From Sphingomonas sp. (GTDB lineage Bacteria; Pseudomonadota; Alphaproteobacteria; Sphingomonadales; Sphingomonadaceae), in NCBI GenBank assembly GCA_025981625.1, contig JAICXF010000006.1:1-52182 (forward strand): a DNA stretch of 52,182 nucleotides, written 5' to 3'. The notes under the pieces are model-generated. The model ran no database searches. It saw nothing but the letters and a program-made list of their open reading frames with translations, and was not told where the DNA came from. Of this stretch, positions 1-8,144 are shown in pieces. How positions within the stretch are numbered: position 1 is the stretch's first letter; each line of letters opens with the position of its first letter. The position numbers and the translations under genes are program-made.

Positions 1-679
1 CCCCGTGGCGCTCGATCAGGTCCGGCCGCCTTAGCCGTGTATCTTCGACCGCGCGTTCGTGTCGCCACGCCGCGATCTTCGCATGATCCCCCGACCGCAG
101 CACTTCGGGGATCGTGCGTCCTTCCCATGTCACTGGTCGGGTATAGTGCGGATATTCCAGGAGACCCTGCTCGAAGCTCTCCTCCTCTCCGCTGGAGGCC
201 GCGCCCATTACCCCGGGAAGCAGCCTCACGCAAGCGTCGAGGATCACCATAGCGCCAACCTCGCCGCCCGACAGGACATAGTCGCCGATTGAGATTTGCT
301 CGACCTCTCGCGCATCGAAGATGCGCTCGTCGAATCCCTCGAAGCGGCCGCAAAGCAGGATCACGCCCTCGCCCGAGGCAAGCGCGCGCACCCGGGGCTG
401 CGTCAGCGGAGCGCCGCGTGGGGTCAGTGCCAGCATCGGCCGCCCGTCAGCGAGGCTGTCCAGCGCCGCGGCGAGCACGTCGGGCCTGAGCACCATCCCG
501 GCTCCGCCGCCGGCCGGCGTGTCGTCGACGCTTCGATGCTTGTCGGTCGCGAAGTCGCGGATGTTCTTCGCCTCGAGTGACCAGACACCCTCTTTGAGGG
601 CACGCCCGGCAAGGCTGGTGCCCAAAGGACCCGGAAACATATCCGGATAAAGCGTCAGGACCGAGGTGCGGAAAGGCAT
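1..679 (-). CDS. trmD: tRNA (guanine-N1)-methyltransferase TrmD, cut by the left edge
   Basis: The enzyme methylates G37 of tRNAs with SAM, which prevents +1 frameshifting. The frame is open from the ATG at 679 to the window edge, about 226 codons. The family is usually about 230-250 residues, so only the C-terminal tail should be missing. Visible hallmarks are the N-terminus [15 protein letters not shown], the segment [10 protein letters not shown] near residue 108, the SPOUT-knot segment [13 protein letters not shown] near residue 126, and [10 protein letters not shown] further on. TrmD normally follows rimM directly; here a plus-strand reductase gene and a small membrane-protein gene lie between them. 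trmD therefore probably needs its own promoter in or near the start of the divergent gene. Confidence 0.95.
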   Translation of the reverse strand, partial: MPFRTSVLTLYPDMFPGPLGTSLAGRALKEGVWSLEAKNIRDFATDKHRSVDDTPAGGGAGMVLRPDVLAAALDSLADGRPMLALTPRGAPLTQPRVRALASGEGVILLCGRFEGFDERIFDAREVEQISIGDYVLSGGEVGAMVILDACVRLLPGVMGAASSGEEESFEQGLLEYPHYTRPVTWEGRTIPEVLRSGDHAKIAAWRHERAVEDTRLRRPDLIERHG

Positions 680-716
680 TACGGAACCGCCGCTATCACA
701 ATCCATTGGGCGGCGC

Positions 717-1640
717 ATGGACGAGCAAATCCTCGACTGCCTGATCATTGGCGGCGGCCCCGCCGGGCTGACCGCCGCCATCTACCTCGCGCGCTTTTAT
801 CTCGACATTCTGGTGGTCGACGGGGGCAAGAGCCGCGCCTCGTGGATTCCCTGCACCCGAAACCATGCCGGTTATCCGGAGGGGATCGAGGGCACGGAGC
901 TGCTTCGCCGAATGCGCGAGCAGGCATGCAAATATGGTGCAAAGATCGAGACGGAATTTGTCACCAAGCTCGAGCGGGACGGGCAGACCGGTCTGTTCAC
1001 CGCGACCTGGGGCTCGGGCGAGGCAATCGCGCGAACCGTACTCATCGCAACGGGAGTGACGAACCGCCGTCCCCCCATGGACGAAGACCTCCATGACGAT
1101 GCGCTGTCCCGCGGGCTCGTCCGCTACTGTCCGATCTGCGACGGATATGAGGTCACCGACAAACGCGTCGGCGTGATCGGCAGCGACAGCCATGGAGTCG
1201 CGGAGGCGCTTTTCATGCGCAGCTTCACCGCCGACGTCACGCTGATCGCTCCCGACAAGGCGCTCCAGCTCAAGCCGGAAGACAGCGCGAAATTGGCGGC
1301 TGCCGGAATCCGGTGCGTGGACGGACCAGCGCAGGCAGTCGCGATCGCCAGGGATTGCATCACGGTAGATACCGTCGAGGGATGTCACACGTTCGACAGC
1401 ATTTATCCGGCGCTGGGATCGGACACGCATACCCAGCTTGCGGAAATGCTGGGGGCGGATCTGGCCCCCGATGGCTGCATTCTCTGCGATGATCATCAGC
1501 GGTCGAGTATTCGGGGCCTGTACGCCGCCGGCGACGTGGTCCACGGCCTCGACCAGATCAGCCACGCGATGGGCGAAGGCGGCGTTGCAGCAACTTCGAT
1601 CAGAAACGACCTGGCAGAGGATTTGCCGCTGTTTCGATGA
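717..1640 (+). CDS. Thioredoxin-reductase-like FAD/NAD(P)H oxidoreductase
   Basis: This 307-residue pyridine nucleotide-disulfide oxidoreductase has the TrxB fold. The FAD dinucleotide-binding motif GGGPAGL is at residues 12-18. A redox-active CPIC pair (C138, C141) sits in [10 protein letters not shown], and the C-terminal FAD segment reads [15 protein letters not shown]. It differs clearly from the canonical TrxB at 38448-39413, so it is a second, divergent member; the physiological disulfide partner is unknown. I chose the ATG at 717. A GTG at 666 is in frame but overlaps the start of the divergent trmD. The gene lies between rimM and trmD on the opposite strand and ends 3 bases from the convergent small membrane-protein gene. 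Base composition looks like its neighbours. Confidence 0.85.
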   Translation: MDEQILDCLIIGGGPAGLTAAIYLARFYLDILVVDGGKSRASWIPCTRNHAGYPEGIEGTELLRRMREQACKYGAKIETEFVTKLERDGQTGLFTATWGSGEAIARTVLIATGVTNRRPPMDEDLHDDALSRGLVRYCPICDGYEVTDKRVGVIGSDSHGVAEALFMRSFTADVTLIAPDKALQLKPEDSAKLAAAGIRCVDGPAQAVAIARDCITVDTVEGCHTFDSIYPALGSDTHTQLAEMLGADLAPDGCILCDDHQRSSIRGLYAAGDVVHGLDQISHAMGEGGVAATSIRNDLAEDLPLFR

Positions 1641-1643
1641 GCG

Positions 1644-1946
1644 CTACCGCGCCCGGGATCCGAAGCGTGCCTCGGCGATGTAGGCGACCGGCAGCGTGAC
1701 GATCACGGTCGCGGCGCCCGACAGGATGAAGAAAATCCCAAAGAAGATGTCCCAGCCGGGCTCGGCCGGCGGGGTTCGCGCGGTCCAGTATTGGGCGAAG
1801 AACAGACAGATGACCGCGAGCGCCGGGACCAGCGTCGCAACGCACATCCGCACGGCCTTCTCGGCGTGCAGCACGAACGCGGCGATGCACCAGAGGGCGA
1901 TCGCTGATGGGACCAGGACCGCCAGCCACGCAAGCAGCACAATCAT
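1644..1946 (-). CDS. Small three-helix membrane protein of unknown function
   Basis: A 100-residue, strongly hydrophobic protein. Three segments could span the membrane, roughly residues 2-25, 32-52 and 65-90. The central loop holds QYWTARTPPAEPGWD, and the tail is short and basic (EARFGSRAR). The ATG at 1946 follows a purine-rich stretch GGGGGG with about 4 bases spacing, a plausible ribosome binding site. It lies 47 bases downstream of rimM on the same strand and may be read from the ffh-rpsP-rimM transcript. No family is recognised. Hydrophobicity and the ribosome binding site favour this frame over the alternative minus-strand frame across the same bases. Confidence 0.6.
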   Translation of the reverse strand: MIVLLAWLAVLVPSAIALWCIAAFVLHAEKAVRMCVATLVPALAVICLFFAQYWTARTPPAEPGWDIFFGIFFILSGAATVIVTLPVAYIAEARFGSRAR

Positions 1947-1993
1947 TCACCCCCCTTCCTGCACCCGAGATCTCGCTGTTGGACGGTCAGCGA

Positions 1994-2488
1994 TCAAGCG
2001 AGAAATTCCGGGTCGAGGAGGATCTTGTCGTTGTCGAGGTCGGCAATGCCGGGGCGGAATGGACTGAGCGCGCGTTTTCCGGCAGCGGTTTCGACCTCGA
2101 GCAAGTCGCCGGCTCCGTAGTTTTCGACGGCGACCACCTTGCCGACGAGCTGGCCATCCCGATCAAAACAGGAAAGGCCGATCAGGTCGGCGTGATAATA
2201 TTCACCCTGCTCGAGCGGCGGTAGCGCGGAGCGTTCGACCTCGACCAGCGAACCCCGAAGAGCCTCGGCGGCCGAGCGGTCGGCGATTCCCTCCAGCCGG
2301 GCGACCGCCATCTTGCCGCCGGCCCGAATGGACAGGAGGCGCCGCACGGTGCCTCCAACGTACAGTGTTTCCTGAGCAGCGAGGCTCTCGGGGCTGTCGC
2401 TGAAGAGCTTTAGCCTAACCTCGCCCTTAACCCCCTGCGCGCCGGCGACGGCGGCGAGTGCAATCCTACGCTCGCCGCCCTCGCCCAT
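1994..2488 (-). CDS. rimM: 16S rRNA processing protein RimM
   Basis: RimM binds ribosomal protein S19 and helps mature the 3' domain of the 30S subunit. The 164-residue product has the N-terminal RimM beta-barrel (residues 7-90, opening with ALAAVAGAQGVKGEVR) and a C-terminal PRC-barrel. The PRC region carries the signature GEYYHADLIGL near residue 94 and the conserved segment YGAGDLLEVE. It starts 3 bases after the rpsP stop codon, which indicates translational coupling. The usual next gene, trmD, is displaced downstream by an inserted pair of genes. Length is ordinary for the family. Confidence 0.95.
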   Translation of the reverse strand: MGEGGERRIALAAVAGAQGVKGEVRLKLFSDSPESLAAQETLYVGGTVRRLLSIRAGGKMAVARLEGIADRSAAEALRGSLVEVERSALPPLEQGEYYHADLIGLSCFDRDGQLVGKVVAVENYGAGDLLEVETAAGKRALSPFRPGIADLDNDKILLDPEFLA

Positions 2489-2491
2489 GGC

Positions 2492-3211
2492 TCAGGCCTG
2501 GGTGTCCTCGGCGGCACCTTCGGCCGGCTCTTCGGTCGACTTGCCGCTCTCGGCAGCAGCTTCCGACGCTTCGGGCGAGCCCTCGACCGGCGGAGCGGCT
2601 TCTTCGCTGCCTTCGGCGGGCTCTTCGGCGGACTGACCTTCGTTGGCCGGAGTTTCACCAGCCTCTGGCTCGATTTCAGCTTCGGCCGCTGGAGTCTCTT
2701 CCGCCGATACTTCGGGGGCAGCTTCGGCAACCGGAGCTTCCTCGCCCGCGTCGGCCTGTTCGGCTACGGGCTCTTCAGCAGCGATGTCCGCAACCTCGGT
2801 CGGCGCCTGCTCGGCAGCGACTTCCTCGGCCTCGGCTGGAGCCTCCGCAGGAGCCGCCGCGGCTTCAGCGGCTTCGGCTTCCTTGGTCGCGCGTGCTTCG
2901 GCGCGTTCCTTGGCCTTCTCGCCCGGCTCCGCCTTCTTCGGATTGTTGCGCGCGACCCGCTCGCGGATGCCAGCGGCATCGAGGAAGCGCAGCACGCGGT
3001 CCGACGGCTGGGCACCGACGCTCAGCCAATGGCTGATACGATCACCATCGAGCTTCACGCGCTCGGGCGAATCCTTCGCCAGCAGCGGATTGTAGGTGCC
3101 GACCTTCTCGATGAAGCGGCCATCGCGAGCCTGACGGCTGTCCGCGACCACGATCCGGTAATAGGGGCGTTTCTTGGAGCCGCCGCGGCTTAGACGAATT
3201 GCAACTGCCAT
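2492..3211 (-). CDS. rpsP: 30S ribosomal protein S16 with a long Ala/Glu/Pro-rich tail
   Basis: S16 is a small-subunit protein that binds 16S rRNA early in assembly. Residues 1 to about 85 form the normal domain: the start [20 protein letters not shown], then [19 protein letters not shown], then the [13 protein letters not shown] segment. The product is 239 residues, however. From about residue 95 it continues as a low-complexity tail, first basic ([20 protein letters not shown]), then almost entirely Ala, Glu, Pro and Ser with many EE, AE and PAE steps. Ordinary S16 has about 80-100 residues, and alphaproteobacterial forms are moderately longer. The start has a good ribosome binding site (AAGGAAA) and lies 24 bases after ffh. 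Confidence 0.95.
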   Translation of the reverse strand: MAVAIRLSRGGSKKRPYYRIVVADSRQARDGRFIEKVGTYNPLLAKDSPERVKLDGDRISHWLSVGAQPSDRVLRFLDAAGIRERVARNNPKKAEPGEKAKERAEARATKEAEAAEAAAAPAEAPAEAEEVAAEQAPTEVADIAAEEPVAEQADAGEEAPVAEAAPEVSAEETPAAEAEIEPEAGETPANEGQSAEEPAEGSEEAAPPVEGSPEASEAAAESGKSTEEPAEGAAEDTQA

Positions 3212-3235
3212 CGTAATTTCCTTCTCTAAATCACT

Positions 3236-4711
3236 CTACTTCTTTGAAAACTTATCGAAGCCCGGGGGAAGGTTGAACTGCGATGCGCCGCCCAAGCCGG
3301 GCAATGCGCCTGCGCCGCCCCCTCCGAACCCGGGAAGACCACCGCCTCCGGCGCCGCCAAGGCCGCCAAGGCCGCCGCCGCCACCAAACATGGCGGCTAG
3401 CTTGCCGAGACCACCCATCTTCTTGAGCCGCTTCATCGCGGTCGACATTTCCTGGTGCATCTTCAGGAGCTTGTTGATCTCCTGGACCGTCGTCCCGCTC
3501 CCTTTGGCGACGCGGATCTTCCGCTTGGCATTGATGATGTCGGGTCTGGCGCGTTCCTTCGCGGTCATCGACGACAGCATCGCTTCCATATGGACCAGCG
3601 CCTTGCTGTTCTGCGCCTGATCCATGGCGCCCTTCATGCCCTTCATGCCGGGCATCATCCCCGCCAGCGCGCCAAGGCCGCCCATGCGCTGCATCTGGCG
3701 CAGCTGGGCCCACAGATCGTCGAGGTCGAACTTGCCCTTGGCCATCTTGGCCGCGAGCTTCTCCGCTTCCTCGACCTGGATGGTCTCCGCCGCGCGCTCG
3801 ACCAGGCTGACGACATCGCCCATGCCGAGGATTCGCCCGGCGACGCGATCCGGGTGGAACGCCTCGAGCCTGTCGAGCGCCTCGCCGACGCCGGCGAACT
3901 TGATCGGCTTGCCCGTGACCGCCCGCATCGAGAGCGCAGCGCCGCCGCGGGCGTCGCCGTCCATGCGGGTGAGGATCACGCCGCTGAGGTCGACCTCGGC
4001 GGCAAAGCCCTTCGCGACATTGACGGCGTCCTGGCCGGTGAGGCTGTCGACGACGAGCAAAGTCTCCGTGGGGTTCGACGCCGCCGCCACGGCCTTCATC
4101 TCGCCCATCAGCTGGTCGTCGACGTGAAGCCGCCCGGCGGTATCCAGCAGGACGACATCATAGCCCTGGAGCTTCGCCGAGTTGAGCGCCCGCTTGGCGA
4201 TGTCGACCGGCTGCTGGCCCGCCACGATCGGCAAGGTGTCGACGTTCGTCTGGCGGCCGAGAACCGCCAGCTGCTCCTGCGCGGCAGGGCGGGCAACGTC
4301 GAGCGAGGCCATCAGAACCCGCTTGCGCTCGCGCTCGGTGAGGCGCTTGGCGAGCTTGGCCGTGGTCGTCGTCTTACCCGAACCCTGGAGGCCGACCATC
4401 ATCACCACGGCCGGCGGATTGACGTTGAGGTTGAGCTCCGAAGTTTCCGATCCGAGCGTCTCGACCAGGGCGTCGTTGACGATCTTGACGACCATCTGCC
4501 CCGGCGTGACCGAGCGCAGCACTTCCTGGCCAACCGCCTTTTCGGTGACCTGGTCGACGAAGTCGCGCGCGACCGGGAGCGCCACGTCGGCCTCGAGCAG
4601 CGCAACGCGCACCTCGCGCATCGCCGCGCGCACGTCGGCCTCGCTGAGCGCGCCGCGCCCGCGAAGCCGGTCAAATACGCTGCCGAGCCGATCGCTCAAC
4701 GTGTCGAACAT
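3236..4711 (-). CDS. ffh: Signal recognition particle GTPase Ffh
   Basis: Ffh binds signal sequences as they leave the ribosome and, with 4.5S RNA and FtsY, directs them to the Sec translocon. The 491-residue protein has an N domain (1-90), a G domain with the P-loop GLQGSGKTTT near residue 108 and DTAGRLHVDD near residue 190, and a Met-rich M domain from about 330 (MQRMGGLGALAGMMPGMKGM). The C-terminus is an unusually long Gly-rich stretch ending FNLPPGFDKFSKK. The start follows GAGGAGAA. It heads the ffh-rpsP-rimM run. The leader at 4712-4880 contains several inverted repeats. Its receptor, ftsY, is at 9391-10308. Confidence 0.98.
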   Translation of the reverse strand: MFDTLSDRLGSVFDRLRGRGALSEADVRAAMREVRVALLEADVALPVARDFVDQVTEKAVGQEVLRSVTPGQMVVKIVNDALVETLGSETSELNLNVNPPAVVMMVGLQGSGKTTTTAKLAKRLTERERKRVLMASLDVARPAAQEQLAVLGRQTNVDTLPIVAGQQPVDIAKRALNSAKLQGYDVVLLDTAGRLHVDDQLMGEMKAVAAASNPTETLLVVDSLTGQDAVNVAKGFAAEVDLSGVILTRMDGDARGGAALSMRAVTGKPIKFAGVGEALDRLEAFHPDRVAGRILGMGDVVSLVERAAETIQVEEAEKLAAKMAKGKFDLDDLWAQLRQMQRMGGLGALAGMMPGMKGMKGAMDQAQNSKALVHMEAMLSSMTAKERARPDIINAKRKIRVAKGSGTTVQEINKLLKMHQEMSTAMKRLKKMGGLGKLAAMFGGGGGLGGLGGAGGGGLPGFGGGGAGALPGLGGASQFNLPPGFDKFSKK

Positions 4712-4749
4712 TCAATTCTCCTCAACGATACCTTGCAGCCCTTGGGCGG

Positions 4750-4807
4750 CCCATATGGGGAGCCTCAAAGCGAGTTGAGCCGGCGAACGAAACCTCGTCG
4801 GCCGGCT
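4750..4807. other. Three adjoining inverted repeats upstream of ffh
   Basis: Three inverted repeats follow each other in the 169-base gap above ffh. CCCATATGGG is at 4750-4759, CTCAA-N6-TTGAG at 4764-4779, and AGCCGGC-N16-GCCGGCT at 4778-4807. They lie in the likely ffh 5' leader on the minus strand. They could act as a terminator for the gene that ends at 4881, as an operator, or as a structured leader. No T-tract is obvious and the function is unknown. Confidence 0.4.
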
Positions 4808-4880
4808 TGCACCCTTGGGCGCTCGGTATCGATGTATGTCCTGTGGACGGGGCGCTACTTAGCGGCCCTGCGACCCAAGT

Positions 4881-5303
4881 TCAACCGCGCGGTTTTCCCC
4901 CGCCCGGCTTGCCACCGGCTCCGCCGCCTCCACCTCCGTTGCCGCCGCCCTTCGGCGGCCGTCCGCCGCGGCGATGGCCTTGCGCCGGACCGCGTGGCGG
5001 GCCTCGGCGGTCGCGCTCGGGAACCCGGTCCATCGGTCGCGACTGCTGCATTTGCTGGCGCGGACCGACCGCATAGCCTTCCTTCAGAAGCTGCGTGAAC
5101 GCCGCGCGGGTGCTCTCGGCGATCTGGTCCTGCAATTCCTTGGGCAAGTCGGCGAAGGTGACATTGGGATGGATCGCCTGGACATCACGCAGCAGCTGGT
5201 TCGGAAGTCCTCCCGAAGCCCGCTTCAACGAGGCAATGGCATCCAGCACCGCCGAGAAAAGGATCGATTGCATGACGTCCGTCGCGGCCCTCGCCATCAC
5301 CAC
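4881..5303 (-). CDS. Hypothetical protein with a Gly/Arg-rich basic tail
   Basis: A 140-residue protein of unknown function. Residues 1-85 look like a small alpha-helical domain (QSILFSAVLDAIASLKRAS, then LPKELQDQIAESTRAAF). Residues 86-140 are a disordered, positively charged tail rich in Arg, Pro and Gly (RRGPPRGPAQGHRRGGRPP, then long Gly runs). RGG-like tails often contact nucleic acid, but that is inference. The GTG at 5303 has GAGGG at 5-base spacing; an ATG at 5297 is the alternative. It is divergent from the ATP-grasp gene and lies upstream of ffh on the same strand. Confidence 0.65.
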   Translation of the reverse strand: MVMARAATDVMQSILFSAVLDAIASLKRASGGLPNQLLRDVQAIHPNVTFADLPKELQDQIAESTRAAFTQLLKEGYAVGPRQQMQQSRPMDRVPERDRRGPPRGPAQGHRRGGRPPKGGGNGGGGGGAGGKPGGGKPRG

Positions 5304-5356
5304 TTACACCCTCGCTTGTGGACTTGCGCCCGGCCGCTCCCTAAGTGCCCGCGGCA

Positions 5357-6292
5357 ATGAGCTTACCAAGCGCGCAGCTTGCCGTCCTCTACGAGCACCC
5401 ACAGTGGTTTCAACCCCTGTTCGCGGCGCTCGAGCGGCGGGGCGTGCCGTATCTTCCGATCCAACTGGCGGGGCATGGCTTCGATCCGGCGAGCCGCAAC
5501 GTGCCCGCTTCCCTCATCCTCAGCCGCGTTGCCCAGTCGAGCTTCCTGCGCGAGCCCGAGCACCCGATCTTCTATGCCGAAGCGCTGCTCGACCATTGGG
5601 AGCGCCTGGGAGCCCGCGTCGTCAACGGCGCGGACGTGCTGGCGATCGACTCGTCCAAGGCGCGCCAGCTGTCGCTGATCACGTCGCTCGGGTATGCGGT
5701 GCCGGACACGCGCGTCGTGCATCGCGCCCGAGATCTTCTCGCCGCTACTGAAGGAATGCGCTTCCCGCTGCTGGTGAAAGCAAACATCGGCGGATCGGGC
5801 GCGGGAATCGTCCGCTATTCGTCGGCCGAGGAACTGCAGTCGGCGATCGCTGACAGAATGGTCCCGCAGTCGGTGGACCAGGTACTGCTCGTCCAGGATT
5901 ACGTTCCCCCACGCGGCGGCTCGATCATCCGGCTCGAGACGCTCGGCGGGAATTTTCTCTACGCCATCGAAGTCGAGAGTCGTGGTGACAGTTTCGACCT
6001 CTGCCCCGCCGATGCCTGCGTCGCCCAACCAGGCCGTGCGGCGATCCGGATGACAGCCGTGACTCCCGCCGCCGAGATAATCGAGGCCGCAGAGCGGATC
6101 GCCCGCGCCGCCGGGCTCGATCTCGGCGGCGTCGAAGTGGTGATCGACGACCGTGACGGCACGCCGCGCTTCTACGACATCAATGCCATGTCGAACTTTG
6201 TCGCGGACCCGTTGAATGTGCTTGGCTGGGACCCGCACGACCGGCTGATCGACTTCCTCCAGGCGCAGTTGAAAGGCAGGGCAGCGGCATGA
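5357..6292 (+). CDS. ATP-grasp family protein (RimK-like)
   Basis: A 311-residue ATP-grasp enzyme, a fold that forms amide, thioester or similar bonds through an acyl-phosphate. An N-terminal pre-ATP-grasp region precedes the nucleotide-binding strand LLVKANIGGSGAGIVRY near residue 136. The acidic metal-binding end reads GGVEVVIDDRDGTPRFYDIN near residue 255, with the conserved E/D...N pattern. The substrate is unknown. I prefer the ATG at 5357 to an in-frame GTG at 5345. Its stop overlaps the start of the next gene by 4 bases (ATGA). This pair with the flavin monooxygenase heads the dapF-mtaB-ftsY gene run. Confidence 0.85.
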   Translation: MSLPSAQLAVLYEHPQWFQPLFAALERRGVPYLPIQLAGHGFDPASRNVPASLILSRVAQSSFLREPEHPIFYAEALLDHWERLGARVVNGADVLAIDSSKARQLSLITSLGYAVPDTRVVHRARDLLAATEGMRFPLLVKANIGGSGAGIVRYSSAEELQSAIADRMVPQSVDQVLLVQDYVPPRGGSIIRLETLGGNFLYAIEVESRGDSFDLCPADACVAQPGRAAIRMTAVTPAAEIIEAAERIARAAGLDLGGVEVVIDDRDGTPRFYDINAMSNFVADPLNVLGWDPHDRLIDFLQAQLKGRAAA

Positions 6293-7338
6293 GGTTCGGC
6301 TATTGGATGCCCGTCTTCGGCGGCTGGCTGCGCAACATCCCCGATGAGGGCATGGAGGCGAGCTGGGACTATGTGAAGCGCCTCACCCAGCGAAGCGAGG
6401 AAACCGGCTGGGACCTGTCGCTGATCGCGGAGCTCAATCTCAACGATATCAAGGGTGTCGACCAGCCTGCGCTCGACGCATGGTCGACGGCTGCGGCGCT
6501 TGCCGCAGTGACCTCATCGATCGAACTCATGGTCGCGGTCCGGCCGAATTTCCACCAGCCCGCGCTGTTCGCCAAGGAAGCCGCGAACATCGACAATATC
6601 TCGGGCGGACGGCTGGCGCTCAATGTGGTCTCCTCCTGGTGGGCGGATGAAGCCACCCAGTACGGCCTCCAGTTCGACCAGCATGACGACCGCTATGCCC
6701 GCACGACCGAGTGGCTTCAGGTCGTCGACGGCCTCTGGACCGAGGATCGCTTCAGCTTCGATGGCGAGCGGTACAAGCTCGATAACGCGATCTGCGAGCC
6801 CAAGCCGGTCAGGAAGCCGCGTCCGACCATCTACGCCGGCGGCGAGAGCGAAGCGGCCAAGACGATGATCACGACGCGCTGCGACGCTTACGTGATGCAC
6901 GGCGACCCGGTCGACGCGATCAAGCCGAAGATCGCCGACATGGGGGAGCGGCGCTCGCGGCTTGGCAAGGCCCGGATGCAATACGGGATGGCCGCCTTCG
7001 CGATCGTTCGCGACAGCGAAGCAGAGGCGAAGCGCGAGCTCGAACGGATCACCCAACTCCCGCCCACGCCGCCCAAGGGCTTCGACAATTTCGACCAGTG
7101 GCTCTCGGGTACGCAGCTGGAGCGCGAGCTCAAGCTTCAGGAATATTCCGTTTCGAACAGAGGCTTGCGCCCGAACTTTGTCGGTACTCCTGAGCAAGTT
7201 CGCGAGCGGATTGAGGAATATGATGCTGCCGGCCTCGACCTGCTCCTGCTCCAGATGAGCCCGCAGGCCGAGGAGATGGACCGTTTCGCGGCGCAGGTGA
7301 TCGCTCCGATGCGCGCACGAGAGCCGGAGCTCGTCTGA
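6289..7338 (+). CDS. LLM-class flavin-dependent monooxygenase
   Basis: A 349-residue bacterial-luciferase-like TIM-barrel enzyme, resembling the alkanesulfonate or dimethyl-sulfone monooxygenases (SsuD/SfnG). These use FMNH2 and O2, usually supplied by a separate reductase. Supporting segments are the first barrel strand FGYWMPVFGGWLRN, the conserved NISGGRLALNVVSSWW near residue 103, the substrate-loop region HDDRYARTTEWLQ, and RPTIYAGGESEAAK near residue 176. The C-terminal VGTPEQVRERIEEY is typical of the family. The substrate cannot be read from sequence. It is translationally coupled to the ATP-grasp gene by a 4-base overlap and lies 5 bases ahead of dapF. No flavin reductase gene is nearby. 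Confidence 0.9.
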   Translation: MRFGYWMPVFGGWLRNIPDEGMEASWDYVKRLTQRSEETGWDLSLIAELNLNDIKGVDQPALDAWSTAAALAAVTSSIELMVAVRPNFHQPALFAKEAANIDNISGGRLALNVVSSWWADEATQYGLQFDQHDDRYARTTEWLQVVDGLWTEDRFSFDGERYKLDNAICEPKPVRKPRPTIYAGGESEAAKTMITTRCDAYVMHGDPVDAIKPKIADMGERRSRLGKARMQYGMAAFAIVRDSEAEAKRELERITQLPPTPPKGFDNFDQWLSGTQLERELKLQEYSVSNRGLRPNFVGTPEQVRERIEEYDAAGLDLLLLQMSPQAEEMDRFAAQVIAPMRAREPELV

Positions 7339-7343
7339 ACCGA

Positions 7344-8144
7344 ATGAAGCGGCGCTTCGACAAGATGCACGGCCTCGGCAATGACTTCGTAGTCGTCGAC
7401 GCGCGCGCGCAGCCGTTCGAGGTCACGCCGTCGCTCGCACGCGCCATCGCCGACCGCCGCACCGGCATCGGCTGTGACCAGCTCATCCTGATCGAACCGA
7501 GCGACACGGCCGAGCTTCGGATGCGCATCTGGAACAGCGACGGCAGCGAGGTCGAAGCGTGTGGCAATGCAACGCGCTGCGTGGTCCAGCTCACGGGGGT
7601 GGCTCGCATCGAGACTGACGGCGGCCTGCTCACGGGAGCACAGCTCGACGGGCAAGTCGAAGTTACCCTCCAGGAGCCGCGGTTCGGCTGGGATGAGATC
7701 CCGCTCGCCTACCCAATGGACACGGCCGCGCTGCCGATGGCGTGGGGCCCACTAGAGCACCCGATGGCAGTGAACGTCGGCAATCCGCATGTTGTATTCT
7801 TCGTCGGCGACCCAAGTTCGATTGTGATGGAAGAGCTCGGTCCAACCATCGAGAATGACGCCATTTTTCCGCAGCGGGTCAACGTCAATGTGGCGGCAGC
7901 CACCCTCAGCGGAATCCACCTGCGAACCTGGGAGCGCGGCGCCGGCCTCACCCTCGCCTGCGGCACCGGCGCATGCGCCACGGCTGTAGCCGCGATCAAG
8001 GCCAAGCGGGTCACCTCGCCCGTAGAGGTTACGATGCCCGGCGGATCGCTGACGATCGACTGGTCTGTCGGACAGCCGATCCGCATGCGCGGCGCCGCGA
8101 CGCACGTCTTCGGCGGCGAACTCGATCTCGAGGCGCTGCAATGA
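7344..8144 (+). CDS. dapF: Diaminopimelate epimerase DapF
   Basis: DapF converts LL- to meso-diaminopimelate for lysine and peptidoglycan synthesis, without a cofactor. The 266-residue protein starts KRRFDKMHGLGNDFVVVDAR. It carries both catalytic cysteines: C73 in EACGNATRC and C206 in LACGTGACATA. The second-half motif NVGNPHVVFFV is also present. Length is ordinary. It begins 5 bases after the flavin monooxygenase and overlaps mtaB by 4 bases (ATGA), within a chain of co-directional genes. Confidence 0.98.
   Translation: MKRRFDKMHGLGNDFVVVDARAQPFEVTPSLARAIADRRTGIGCDQLILIEPSDTAELRMRIWNSDGSEVEACGNATRCVVQLTGVARIETDGGLLTGAQLDGQVEVTLQEPRFGWDEIPLAYPMDTAALPMAWGPLEHPMAVNVGNPHVVFFVGDPSSIVMEELGPTIENDAIFPQRVNVNVAAATLSGIHLRTWERGAGLTLACGTGACATAVAAIKAKRVTSPVEVTMPGGSLTIDWSVGQPIRMRGAATHVFGGELDLEALQ

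Noticed and set aside
2500..2930. Repetitive-looking DNA that could be a tandem repeat or CRISPR-like array
   Set aside because: There are no regular repeat units or spacers; it is the low-complexity Ala/Glu coding tail of rpsP.
4712..4880. Possible 4.5S (SRP) RNA gene beside ffh
   Set aside because: The hairpins lack the conserved SRP RNA core (GGTCAGG, GGAAG-type tetraloop region), so no RNA gene was called.
3455..5098. Long plus-strand open frame (547 codons) opposite ffh
   Set aside because: It is antisense to an unmistakable ffh gene and has a His/Arg/Ala/Leu-rich composition typical of antisense frames in GC-rich genes.
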